A stretch of 64,000 bases of DNA, from the NCBI RefSeq assembly GCF_035083965.1, contig NC_089725.1, forward strand, positions 30,699,925 through 30,763,924, read 5' to 3'. Source of the DNA: Branchiostoma lanceolatum (taxonomy: Eukaryota > Chordata > Leptocardii > Amphioxiformes > Branchiostomatidae). How positions within the stretch are numbered: position 1 is the stretch's first letter; each line of letters starts with the position of its first letter. Below, one piece after another: positions 32,914 through 42,795 of the stretch. Below the pieces are notes generated by a model. The model worked only from the letters and a program-made list of their open reading frames with translations, did no database searches and was not told the DNA's origin. The translations under genes were made by a program, and so were the position numbers.

Positions 32914-33375
32914 TTACACCGAACGACCTGTCACATCTAACCTTCGCATATCTAACTGCATGCATTGTTTAAAGCTATCTAGTGAGGATGCTTCCACTGT
33001 ACTTGGTTGTAACGAGTTCCACTCTACGATCGTTCTAGGAAAATACGAATTTTTAAACTCATCAATCCTCGGTTGAAAAGTCTGATACTTAAAGGCATGG
33101 CTATTTCTTGTCCTTTTCTGAGCTGATATTAGATACTTAATAATTGGTACGTCCACCAGTTTATTAGTCATTTTGTACATCATGCATAGTCTGGACATTT
33201 TCCTTCTCTCTTCGAGTGACATCCACTGCAGATCTGTTTTCATTTTGGTGACACTAGCACTCCTGACGTAGTTCTTCGTGCAGAATCTGGCTGCTTGGTT
33301 CTGTACCCTCTCCAATTTATCTTTGTCTTTCTTAGTATGTGGATCCCATACTGTTGCGGCGTATTCTATGTGGAA
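32914..33375 (-). mobile_element. LINE reverse transcriptase C-terminal fragment
   Basis: The minus strand encodes the end of a non-LTR retrotransposon ORF2: IEYAATVWDPHTKKDKDKLE, VQNQAARFCTKNY, SLEERRKMSRLCMMYK, then YFPRTIVEWNSLQ. This is the usual tail of jockey/CR1/L2-type polymerases. It is 5'-truncated, butted against a SINE, and not a host gene. Confidence 0.8.
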
Positions 33376-33379
33376 CTGT

Positions 33380-33572
33380 CGCAAGGGTCTGGGCGGCTGC
33401 CATTCGGCGCCACCAGCTGACCTCAATACGACCTTCCCCAACCGAAGTCAGGTACCCATTCACACCTGGGTGGAGTGAGGAAAGTCGTGTAAAGTGCCTT
33501 TCCCAAGGGCACAAGATCGGTGACATGACAGGATTCGAACCTCTTAGTTCTACCGTTGCGCCACACGACCCC
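33380..33572 (-). mobile_element. tRNA-derived SINE
   Basis: On the minus strand a tRNA-like head carries an A box TGGCGCAACGG (33553-33563) and a perfect B box GGTTCGAATCC (33531-33541). It is followed by the body TTGTGCCCTTGGGAAAGGCA and CTCCACCCAGGTGTGAATGG. Not a tRNA gene, because the 5' and 3' halves do not close an acceptor stem. Confidence 0.8.
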
Positions 33573-33724
33573 ATATCAACTCGTCTAAAAAGAACAATGC
33601 ACAAATTGTATCAGTCAATAAAGTTGAGCTCTACCTCTTCTATGATGACGATATAAAATCTTGAACCCTTTTAATACTAGACGTTCATTGTTATGTAAGT
33701 GTTACGTTGTTATGTAATTATGTT

Positions 33725-33965
33725 CCTCTCAATTTAACTCGAGGCACCTAAAACCAGCAACGCAGCCTTTAAATTTTCGACACAGAACAGCCATCACAAA
33801 ACTCCGGCTTAGTTCACACAAACTTCACATTGAAAAAGGCAGACAAAACCACGTTCTATTGCAACAAAGAATTTGCCAACATTGTAATTTAGATAAGATT
33901 GAGGACGAGTGTCATTTTGTTGTTGATTGTGCACTATACAACAATGAAATATGCTCTTTAATTGT
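33725..33965 (+). mobile_element. LINE 3' ORF fragment
   Basis: The plus strand encodes LRLSSHKLHIEKGRQ, then RICQHCNLDKIEDECHFV and DCALYN, the zinc-knuckle-like C-terminus seen in many LINE proteins. It ends in a stop just after. A second fragment of the same kind is at 55.2 kb. Confidence 0.7.
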
Positions 33966-34277
33966 ATACTAGATAAATTTCCTAGTTTTCAATATCTAGA
34001 TAGTACATAGAAATTCGTATTCATTATGGAACAAGACAGACCATGTATTATAGGCTCCATATATTCATACATCTACAACTGTATTAAGAAGCGAGAAGGA
34101 ATTGAACCTGTACATAACAGTATCAATTGGTGTTTATAGGTATATATAGATGTAGTAGAATATCACGTTTTTAACATCACTGTAATTATTCCACTGCTTT
34201 ATCACCATGACCTGTACTTAGCTTGTACGAGAAGTAACGTACGATAAAGGTCTTCCATTCCTAAATTACATATACTG

Positions 34278-34284
34278 TATAAGG
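34278..34284 (+). promoter_or_regulatory. Possible TATA box of the repeat-protein gene
   Basis: TATAAGG about 85 bp upstream of the ATG at 34369. Position and sequence fit a TATA box, but nothing else confirms it. Confidence 0.3.
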
Positions 34285-34368
34285 TCCTGCGAGAATGGAA
34301 TCTCCAAGCCGACGTTTGAAGACAAAATCATAACGTTTCTAGCGATTTTTGTTGTTACCTAGGTGACC

Positions 34369-37300
34369 ATGGGCTACAAGCTGGCGATGTTCCTGGGTCT
34401 GTCCGCCCTCCTGATGGTGGACCAAGCAGACTCGAGCTCGCTCAGACAGAAGAGGTAGGCTGAGGTCATCTTCTCAGTAGTCTAGGAATCAAGACACCTA
34501 AGATGAGAAGTAGTGGATGACTTAAGTAAGGCCTAGGAAAAACATGTGTTTCAGGTTACCGGCATACCCTAGATAAAAACTTGCCGACCTTAGACTTTTC
34601 TGCGGTGGACCGTTGGCCAGGGATATACAATTTTCAGTCTTACATCTGAGTGATAAAAGGCCAATTAGTCTTGAAATTTGACAGTTGTTTATTAAAAACA
34701 AATTAAGTAGAAATTTTGTCATTTTCCACCAGGCTCGCGCCTCAGGAAGCACGCACTCTGCTGGACCTGCTGAGGGTGGAAATGGAGGACAGCGCCCTGG
34801 CGGAGAGCGAACAGTTCCTGAGGGGCGGAGAAGAGGAGGGAGATGGCCATGCGCGTCGCTTTATTATACGTAACCCTTGGAGTAACCCTTGGTCTCTCCC
34901 TATGCCGCAACCTAAACCTAACCCTGGCCCTTTCCCTGGCGTTTGGCCTGGCGTTTGGCCTGGCTTTTGGCCTAGCCTTTGGTCTGGCCTTGCCAAGCCT
35001 AGCCCTGCACCTGGCCCTGCAACTGGACCCGAGACTGGACCCGAGACTGGATCCGAGTCTGGGTCCGAGTCTGGATCCGAGTCTGGATCCGAATTATCCC
35101 CTGCTGACAACATATTCAGCAACGTGTTTGGCCCTGCAACTGGCCCCGAGACTGGCCCTGCAACTGGTCCCGAGACTGGCCCCGAGACTGGCCCCGAGAC
35201 TGGCCCCGTGACTGGACCCCTGACTGGACCCGAGACTAGCCCCGAGACTAGCCCCGAATTAGGCGCTGCGTTTGACAACATGTTCAGCAACGTGTTTGGC
35301 CCTGCAACTGGCCCCGAGACTGGCCCCGCAACTCGTCCCGAGACTGGATCCGCGACTGGACCCGCGACTGGACCCGAGACTGGCCCCGTGACTGGACCCG
35401 GGACTGGCCCCGTGACTGGACCCGGGACTGGCCCCCTGACTGGACCCGGGACTGGACCCGAGACTGGACCCGAATTATCCCCTGCTGACAACATATTCAG
35501 CAACGTGTTTGGCCCTGCAACTGGCCCCGAGACTGGACCCGAGACTGGCCCCGGGACTGGACCCGAGACTGGACCCGAATTATCCCCTGCTGACAACATG
35601 TTCAGCAACGTGTTTGGCCCTGCAACTGCCCCTGCAACTGGCCCCGAGAGTGGCCCCGTGACTGGACCCGAGACTGGACCCGAGACTAGCCCCGAATTAG
35701 GCGCTGCGTTTGACAACATGTTCAGCAACGTGTTTGGCCCTGCAACTGGCCCCGAGACTGTCCCCGAGAATGGCCTCGAGACTGGACCCCTGGCTGGCCC
35801 CGAGACTGGCCCCGAGACTGGCCCCGGGACTGGACCCGAGACTGTACCCGAGACTGGACCCGAGACTGGACCCGAGACTGGACCCGAGACTGGACCCGTG
35901 TCTGGGCCCGAGGCTGGAACCGAGTCTGACCCCGAATTAGGCGCTGCGCTTGACAACATATTAAGCAACGTCTTTGGCCCTACATCTGGCCCTGTGCCTG
36001 GCCCCGAAGCTGACCCCGAGTCTGGCCCCGAGTCTGGCCTCGAGTCTGGCGTCGAGTCTGGCCCTACAACAGGCCCGGAGTCTGGGCTCGAGTCTGGTCC
36101 TACAACAGGCCCTGAGTCTGGCATCGAGCCTGGCGTCGAGTCTGGTCCTACAACAGGCCCGGAGTCTGGCGTCGAGTCTGGTCCTACAACAGGCCCTGAG
36201 TTTGGCCCCGAGTCTGGGGTCGTGTCTGGCCCTACAACAGGCCCGGAGTCTGGCGTTGAGTCTGACCCTACAACAGGCCCGGAGTCTGGGATCGAGTCTG
36301 GTCCTACAACAGGCCCTAAGTCTGGCCCCGAGTCTGGGGTCGAGTCTGGCCCTACAACAGGCCCGGAGTCTGGCGTTGAGCCTGGCGTTGAGTCTGACCC
36401 TACAACAGGCCCGGAGTCTGGTCCTACAACAGGCCCGGAGTCTGGCCCCGAGTCTGGGGTCGAGTCTGGCCCTACAACAGGCCCGGAGTCTGGCGTCGAA
36501 CCTGGCTTTGAGTCTGACCCTACAACAGGCCCGGAGTCTGGCGTCGAGTCTGGTCCTACAACAGGCCCGGAGTCTGGCCCCGAGTCTGGGGTCGAGTCTG
36601 TCTCTACAACAGGCCCGGAGTCTGGCGTCGAGTCTGGTCCTACAACAGGCCCGGAGTCTGGCGTCGATCCTGGCGTTGAGTCTGGCCCTACAACAGGCCC
36701 GGAGTCTGGCTTCGAGTCTGACCCTATAACAGGCCCGGAGTCTGGCGTCGAGTCTGGTCCTACAACAGGCCCTGAGTCTGGCGTCGATCCTGGCGTTGAG
36801 TCTGGCCCTACAACAGGCCCGGAGTCTGGCGTTGAGCCTGGCGTTGAGTCTGGCCCTACAACAGGCCCGGAGTCTGGCGCCGAGCCTGGCGTTGAGTCTG
36901 GCCCTACAACAGGCCCGGAGTCTGGCCTCGAGTCTGGGGTCGAGTCTGGCCCTACAACAGGCCCGGAGTCTGGCGTTGAGCCTGGCGTTGAGTCTGACCC
37001 TACAACAGGCCCGGAGTCTGGCGTCGAGTCTGGTCCTACAACAGGCCCGGAGTCTGGCGTCGATCCTGGCGTTGAGTCTGGCCCTACAACAGTCCCGGAG
37101 TCTGGCGCCGAGCCTGGCGTTGAGTCTGGCCCTACAACAGGCCCGGAGTCTGGCGTCGAGCCTGGCGTTGAGTCTGGTCCTACAACAGGCCCGGAGTCTG
37201 GCGTCGAGTCTGGCCCTACTACGCTAGGACCTGGAAGCTCTGATGGTGTTGGTGAAGATCCCACCACACTTGAGCGGTAAGCTAACGTCAATGTAATTTT

Positions 37301-38256
37301 CGCTAATTAAAGAATGACATTTCCAGTTACCTTGGTAAAGCTTCATTAAAAAACGAAAGCTTTATTCAAAATATCTTTTTGTTCTACCTGTATTAGATAC
37401 TATACTGTTTTAGGTACTATACTGTAGCTCTTACCGTTCTCCAGAAAATAAAAAAAGTAGACCCTCAATTTAATTTGCATAGAAAAATTGCTGATAAAAT
37501 TGAATTAATGTCATAATTTTCATTAGAAGCATGGGATTGAAAAGCATGCATTTACCAAATGTATGGTTCTTGTAGTAGGTTATGATGGCGTCTGCATTTT
37601 CACGAAGAAACATTGATGTGGAATATTCTGTGAATTTCTGTCCCTTCATCAGTCTCTGCAGAGCACTAGGGCGGTTGGCCTATGTGGTTGTTCTAAATTC
37701 AACATACCGCCACAGTGCTCCTGGGCAGACATTGCGATGTACTTATCTGCAGATTTTTGTAGAATATGTTCAACGTCATGTGTGCCTAATGCTACGGTCA
37801 CATTTGTAGCGGTGCCCGCAGGGGGTGTAGTCCCGACCGGGCCCTGAAGTCACAAATTTGTCCCGGTGGACCTGCCGGGAACCTCTTGGTGTTCACACAT
37901 CCACGATTAGTTCACGGCGTCTATTCGTTAACGGGTCCCGGGTTGATTTTAAGTCCGAGTTAAACACCCCAAAATAGCCAGGTAGCCGCAGGGTGCCCCA
38001 CGGGGCCACGTAGGGGTCACGCTCGAAAGTGCAAAAAGTAGTCCGGAAACTACCAGGCCCTTTTTCAATTGACATTGTGACCGAATCATTAGTTGACGAT
38101 GTTAGACAAGCCCACACAAATGGTCTATATAATTTCGTTTTTTTTTCCATCTATTCTCCCAAAAGGAGGATCGTCGAGGAAGCAAGAGACCTTCTTGCGC
38201 TGCTGCGTGGGCCCGGCGGGAAACGGCTTCAGGGGGAGGAGAGGAGAGACGTTTAG
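34369..38256 (+). CDS. Secreted Gly-Pro-Glu/Ser/Thr repeat protein, three exons
   Basis: Exons 34369-34454, 34733-37276 and 38166-38256 join in matching phase (AG|G and CG|G) with GT/AG introns (AAGAG|GTAGGC, CCACCAG|G, GAGCG|GTAAGC, CCAAAAG|G after a T-rich tract), giving 906 aa. Exon 1 encodes a signal peptide ([16 protein letters not shown]) ending in RQKR. Exon 2 begins with a helical module [12 protein letters not shown], then a tryptophan stretch ([16 protein letters not shown]). Next come about 330 residues of GPETGPAT-type repeats holding six copies of DN(I/M)(F/L)SNVFGP, then about 400 residues of [12 protein letters not shown] repeats. Exon 3 ends with [12 protein letters not shown], clearly related to the exon 2 module. 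Helical ends around an acidic, cysteine-poor repeat core recall silk- or matrix-like secreted proteins. The function is unknown and I recognise no family. If intron 2 is retained, translation stops at 37278-37280. Confidence 0.7.
35020..37215 (+). repeat. Coding minisatellites, 12-bp and 36-bp units
   Basis: 35020-36000 is built of variants of a 12-bp unit GGCCCCGAGACT, broken by six longer inserts encoding DNxFSNVFGP (about 35101, 35271, 35481, 35590, 35709, 35950). 36060-37215 is built of a unit of about 36 bp starting GGCCCTACAACAGGCCCGGA. Unit lengths are multiples of three, so copy changes keep the frame. The opposite strand is also free of stops, an effect of composition. Confidence 0.9.
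37281..38165. other. Intron 2 of the repeat-protein gene
   Basis: Contains no ORF that I would support. 37790-38020 has a GC-rich stretch (CCCGCAGGGGGTGTAG, GACCTGCCGGGAACC) that looks like an unidentified repeat. Confidence 0.5.
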
Positions 38257-38306
38257 TTCCTAAAGGTAAGAAACTTGTACGGAAGACTTCATCAGTATCA
38301 GTATAT

Positions 38307-38664
38307 CACTGGACTGCGCCAAATAGCACCAGGCATTCACAAAGTGGCACACACCGCCAATCGGCGCAATTTGTCGCCCGAAAAAGGAACAAAATGGCAC
38401 AAAACGGCGCAAAACGGCGAACATCCGTTTATCAGTGCAAATACCCTTTGATGATTTTCAATCGTTGTAAATTGGCTATTGATTAAGTGGCAATACTGCG
38501 ACTTCCAGTAAAGTTATCTTATATCGAAATTGAGAATGTGACATTCCGGGCGTGGTCATTTTCCTTGGCTCATCTGGGCTTCATACGCAAATCCCGCAAC
38601 GGAAAATGAGCAAAACTTCGCAAAGTTTTCGCAACTATCGAGCTCAATTTGGCACAGTCCAGTG
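38307..38664. mobile_element. MITE with CACTGGACTG ends
   Basis: The left end CACTGGACTGCGCCAAAT and right end ATTTGGCACAGTCCAGTG are inverted with one mismatch. The interior repeats GGCGCAAAACGGCG. A diverged copy lies at 27453-27757. It sits 50 bp after the repeat-protein stop codon, so it may be in its 3' UTR; a candidate AATAAA follows at 38701. Confidence 0.75.
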
Positions 38665-38700
38665 AGATACCTTCTAAAGATGAAGGTTCCTTTGATGGAA

Positions 38701-38706
38701 AATAAA
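38701..38706 (+). terminator. Candidate poly(A) signal of the repeat-protein gene
   Basis: AATAAA 445 bp after the stop codon at 38256, beyond the MITE. It is the first canonical signal after the gene, but unconfirmed. Confidence 0.35.
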
Positions 38707-38840
38707 TCATTCCGAAACGAGAGCACCGACGGTGTGTGTCTATCATTTTACAAAGTAAACACTCTTTTAAGTTGATGAAGGTTAGACATCCAGGTAATAA
38801 GATACGCCAAAAATAATTACTCAAGCAACTGGATAAGATT

Positions 38841-39431
38841 TTGAAACAGTCAGACGTTTCAGACAGTATTCACTGTCTTTCGTCAGTGACTAACGATAGG
38901 ACTGAGAACACCAGGTTTTATACCAAAACTCTGAATAGATATGTTATCGTATCGGAAAAACTCAGACGTATCTTCCAAAACTTCAACATTGCCACCAACT
39001 TCAAACCTCACTCAACTCTCAGGCAGAAACTAGTCCATCCAAAAGACAGGCCCGAAAAAGGCATCAAAGCCAATGTCATCTACAAACTGAAATGTGAGGA
39101 ACCGAACTGCAATAACATGTACATTGGGGAGACAAGTCGACCACTAAAAGAAAGGTACAAGGAACATTGCAGAAAGAGCGCTAACCGCTACTCCTCTGCC
39201 ATTTACCACCATCTAAAACACAACCAGGGGCACTCATTCAATTTCGAATCCACGGACATCCTATAGCTAGATCGTGAAGAACGCTGGTTCGAACGGGGAA
39301 TTAGAGAAGCAATATATGAGAGGATGTACAACCCCGCCCTCAACAGGAAAGGGGGTCTACGCGTTCAACTTTCAGGCACCTGGGATAAAGCACTGCCCAC
39401 CACCCCCCACCCCCGGACAAGCAACATTTAG
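38841..39431 (+). pseudogene. GIY-YIG endonuclease end of the Penelope protein
   Basis: The frame encodes VIYKLKCEEPNCNNMYIGET, then SRPLKERYKEHCRKS, the GIY-YIG core (the second motif is YIG; the first is the Y-K-L strand). After a single in-frame TAG at 39264 it continues LDREERWFERGIREAIYERM and NPALNRKGG, the conserved end of Penelope proteins. Reverse transcriptase is nearly all missing. The first 35 codons are read from the inverted end repeat, not from the original gene. Inactive remnant. Confidence 0.8.
38849..38891 (-). ncRNA. Hammerhead ribozyme-like motif, left copy
   Basis: Read on the minus strand: stem I AGTCA, core CTGACGA, one extra A, stem II AGACAG-TGAATA-CTGTCT, core GAAA, then CGTC, and TGACT closing stem I. 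Cleavage would follow GUC. The palindromic ACGU is the very short stem III known from Penelope hammerheads, which act as dimers. Confidence 0.65.
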
Positions 39432-39597
39432 TTACTGTACTAGAACAACAGTAGCTAATTGAACTATTGGCATAAACTTTGTCTTGAATTAATCTTCTTT
39501 TTAAAGAATACTTCAAGACATCCTAAATTGTCTTTACCTCATTAACATATCTATTCAGAGTTTTGGTATCAAACCTGGTGTTCTCAGTCCTATCTTT

Positions 39598-39641
39598 AGT
39601 CACTGACGAAAGACAGTGGATACTGTCTGAAACGTTTGACT
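39598..39641 (+). ncRNA. Hammerhead ribozyme-like motif, right copy
   Basis: Same motif on the plus strand: AGTCA, CTGACGA, A, AGACAG-TGGATA-CTGTCT, GAAA, CGTT, TGACT. The cleavage triplet is GUU here instead of GUC. Its orientation matches the endonuclease frame. Confidence 0.65.
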
Positions 39642-39697
39642 GTTTCAAAATCTTATCCAGTTGCTTGAGTAATTATTTTTGGCGTAAACACTCTTTT

Positions 39698-40251
39698 GTT
39701 TAATATTTCCTAATATTTTAGCTGATTTCCTCATTCATGTCGTCAACAGGCCACCGCAATGGCGATAGTCCCACCGCAGCCTGCGTGTTACGAGCACCAT
39801 CCTAGCCTTCCAGCCGTGACTGCAGACCAGCCGCATAGATTTTAGCTGCTTGTACTACCTTATTTAACCATGGCAAGGCTCGTGAGAGTTTAAGATTCAT
39901 GTTCTTTTTCCTGTGGCAGACGTAACCTAACAAATCTCTTCCTAACATTTAAGCACTGGTCTCAAATCCAACTCAGGGTCTTTGGGATATTTGGAGTTCT
40001 TTCACACAATCGAAAGTACAGACTGCCTGTAATCCACACCCTTTAACAGATAAAAGCTTTGAACAGTCATGATTAATATAAGAGTTTGATGTAAACATTG
40101 TACTTGTTTATTCAGTCCACCAATATACTTGTGCTTCTCCAATGTTCTTACGTGTCCATATTTCGTACCAGACGTAGATCCTGTCAGTAGTACCGGTAGT
40201 AAGAACAAGTTTAGATATGAATAAATGTACGAGGCAGTGTGCGTTCATGCC
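39698..40251. other. Intergenic, nothing recognised
   Basis: No gene, RNA or clear repeat seen. Confidence 0.35.
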
Positions 40252-40260
40252 TCGAAGTGG

Positions 40261-40425
40261 TAGCCTCCTTCGCAGACTTTCTATGACAGCGGCGTATTGG
40301 TGGAGGTTCTCTAACAGCGGCCGTCCCTCGGCTACACAACTCCCTTGGCTACACAACTCCCTTTAAAGAACCTCCCCCCCCCAAATATATACGCCGCTGT
40401 CATAGGAAGTCTGCGAAGGAGGCTA
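40261..40425. mobile_element. 165-bp fold-back MITE with 9-bp target duplication
   Basis: TAGCCTCCTTCGCAGACTTT at 40261 is inverted at the other end (...GTCTGCGAAGGAGGCTA to 40425), with arms of about 60 bp. TCGAAGTGG stands directly on both sides (40252-40260 and 40426-40434). The duplication length fits hAT (8 bp) or Mutator-like (9 bp) transposition. Confidence 0.8.
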
Positions 40426-40434
40426 TCGAAGTGG

Positions 40435-42346
40435 TAGGTACAGGTATAGCTTAACAGACTTATAACAAACATATACAGGAACGTAGACAACAACACCAGA
40501 GCAAAAAATACGTTACACAACAGACAAAGGTGGTGTCACAGTACTGAGCTGAACGAGTCAGCCTTATACATGTGTAGAAGTGGAAACATATAACCATTCC
40601 TATACAAGTTTGTCAAAGCGCATATAAACTTATCCGTTGCATTTAGATATTCAAAGTTTGGAAAATTCTCTTTGACACACAATTCTTTCCTTATGATACA
40701 CTTTGCAATCTAATATACAGTGTCAGTCAACTTCTACTTTATCTAAGTCTATCTGGTTGTTCTGCAATAAGTCATTAATAATAATAACCTATATTGTACA
40801 TTCATGCCCTATCACGGGCTAAGTACAGGCACATATATACAAAATACATGGTAATGTCCATTGCTCTTCCAACTTGATGATAACATCAACAAATAAAGTC
40901 GCGGCAACTATGATCAGTACCTTGTCTTGGCCTTTACTTGACGTGAGAGCATAGATCAAATCCTACCAAACTAACCACTGTTCCGATAATTGTTGATTAT
41001 TCCGGTAGATTAGCCTCTCGCCCTGCCCCTAGGAACAGTTCCATGTACGAACTGACTTTGGTTTAGCTTTTGTGGCTCTGAGAACCTTTCAGAGCGGGCC
41101 AAATAAGAATGCAATGGCTTCTTTGTTGAAGGCTGTATCCACCGAGTAGAGTTGTTTGAGGAGGGGGTAGATGTAGTTGCGGTGAGAGCGTAATGTTTTC
41201 GGTCACTGTTGAAGCGGTATGCGCCGCGTAGCATTACCTTGTCGGTGGGCATCAGCGCCCGGTTTATCAGGGAGGGACCACTGAATGAACGTTCCACTGC
41301 AACTCATGGTTAAGCCATGAAAGAAAAGAAAAAAACACTTCGAAACACATTTAACGACGTTTCAAGATTTTAGCCCCACAGCAAAACTGGATGTGTGGGG
41401 GTCGTAAAAAAAGCGTATTGCCATATTGTTCATACTTGAAACTACGATGTATTATCTAGTTCAGATGTCTTTTTTTAATTACATCTGTTTTTATTGATTT
41501 TTCATATAACCAACAGAAAACAACAGACAAAAAAAACTGTATGGCACATAAGTCAAACAAACAGTCACTCAATAACGTATACACCATAATCTGCAACGAA
41601 ACCCATATGAAGTAAATAAACAATAATGTACAATTTATCTTAACAGAAACTTTTGAGTCAAACTTAGTTCAGATGTCTTCATTTGCGCAATCCTTGCCCT
41701 CGACACAACATTTCTGACATTGAATATTAGGTGGATTTTACCGATGTACATGGCGCCTTTTAATAATAGATAGTAATGAATAAATAACATCATCTGGTCG
41801 TGATGAGTTCACGGGCGTTCATATCCGTTCTAAATAACAAGTGTATACCTGTCAAGGGCTGCTTGCAAGCAACGGTGAAAAACACGAAAAAACAATGGAG
41901 AACAATACAAAATGTCACTAAATGCTTACTCTACATCTTAACTCATTCAATACGTGAAGGTACACAAAAGTGAATGTATATCATTATCACCACTTCCAAG
42001 GCATTTGACTGAATAGTTTGGGTGTGGGAGTTGGGGGTATGCCGCTTGGCACGCTTCCAGTCCTACGAAGTCTAAGTGCGGTAAATTGCCTCAGGGATGG
42101 TCTTATGCTGCCTCGGGGGGGGGGGGGGTGTCTTATGACACCGCACTGATATGCTCTGACTGTCCCTACGGATTCTGACTAATCTGTTCAATACCACTTC
42201 CATACAGCATTATGATTTGTATGTACTTTGAATATTGTTATAGATTGTTATTCCATCCATGTCTAATTCCATTGTTTTGTCTTTGTCTGCAAGGCTAGCC
42301 CTTTGTAAAGGCCACAGGCTAGTTTGGAAGGCCTATAAACCAAGAA
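40435..42346. other. Intergenic, poly-G tract, no gene supported
   Basis: A run of about 14 G lies at 42115-42128. A 95-codon minus-strand ORF at 41010-41297 has no recognisable motif and no second line of support. The rest is AT-rich and featureless to me. Confidence 0.4.
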
Positions 42347-42706
42347 ATGGATAATCTGCTCAACTTTAATGCCTATCGGGCGGGTGAAAACAGCCCTAAT
42401 CAGTTTTCCTCTGACACTTTGTCCGATCCGTTCGCAGACACATGCCAGCTTTCCTCGTCCGCTCGCAAAAGTCGTGGCTCATCAAACGAAACTATTCCCT
42501 TAGAAAACTGTAGCGAACCCGCTTTGACGTTCACAGTGGAAGAGTTCCATGTCCTTCCCAATGGTAGTGTCCACCTGCTGACTTCTAACGTGTCCTGTCC
42601 AGCTGAGCAGGTGGCCATTCTGAACACAACAGCCTCGTTTTGTGGGGAGTGCATACTGCAGCACTTCTCGAATGACACTTTAAAAAAACACCAGTCGGGA
42701 TACTGA
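42347..42706 (+). CDS. Hypothetical protein, possible exon of a GPCR-like ectodomain
   Basis: A 119-codon ORF with a protein-like second half: FTVEEFHVLPNGSVHLL, then SNVSCPAEQVAILNTTASFC with several N-glycosylation sequons. The pattern F.VLPNGSV followed by Cys residues recalls the segment before the first membrane helix in methuselah/adhesion-type GPCRs, but no 7TM region follows within the window. The first half is polar and low in complexity. It has no signal peptide, so as a stand-alone gene it is doubtful; a lone exon or gene relic is equally possible. A TATAAA lies only 8 bases upstream of the ATG and is too close to act as its promoter. Confidence 0.35.
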   Translation: MDNLLNFNAYRAGENSPNQFSSDTLSDPFADTCQLSSSARKSRGSSNETIPLENCSEPALTFTVEEFHVLPNGSVHLLTSNVSCPAEQVAILNTTASFCGECILQHFSNDTLKKHQSGY

Positions 42707-42728
42707 GCAGAGTTGGATTAACGACTAA

Positions 42729-42795
42729 GGCAGACACTGTCACAAGACTCAGGGACCCAGGGTTATCAACCCTGAGTCTTGTGATAGCGTCTGCC
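42729..42795. repeat. Imperfect inverted repeat (hairpin)
   Basis: GGCAGACACTGTCACAAGAC and CTCAGGGA at 42729-42755 pair with 42770-42795 (CCCTGAGTCTTGTGAT, then AGCGTCTGCC) with two or three mismatches and a loop of about 14 bases. Confidence 0.75.

Larger units (their letters stand above)
38769..39683 (+). mobile_element. 5'-truncated Penelope-like element
   Basis: A 915-bp insertion is flanked by a perfect 14-bp target duplication GTAAACACTCTTTT (38755-38768 and 39684-39697). It keeps the C-terminal GIY-YIG endonuclease region on the plus strand. Its two ends, 38807-38946 and 39543-39683, are inverted copies of each other (pseudo-LTR), each with a hammerhead-ribozyme-like motif. The left outer tail (AAGTTGATGAAGGTTAGACA) also occurs at 63.4 kb. 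All of this is typical of Penelope-like retroelements. Confidence 0.85.

Noticed and set aside
33531-33572. tRNA gene on the minus strand
   Set aside because: A and B boxes are good but no acceptor stem closes and a SINE body follows.
34742-37291. 849-codon ORF on the minus strand of the repeat-protein exon
   Set aside because: The 12- and 36-bp repeat units are stop-free in several frames. The plus-strand gene has a signal peptide, splice sites in phase and matching end modules; the minus strand has none.
41010-41297. 95-codon minus-strand ORF
   Set aside because: No motif, signal, splice context or second copy supports it.
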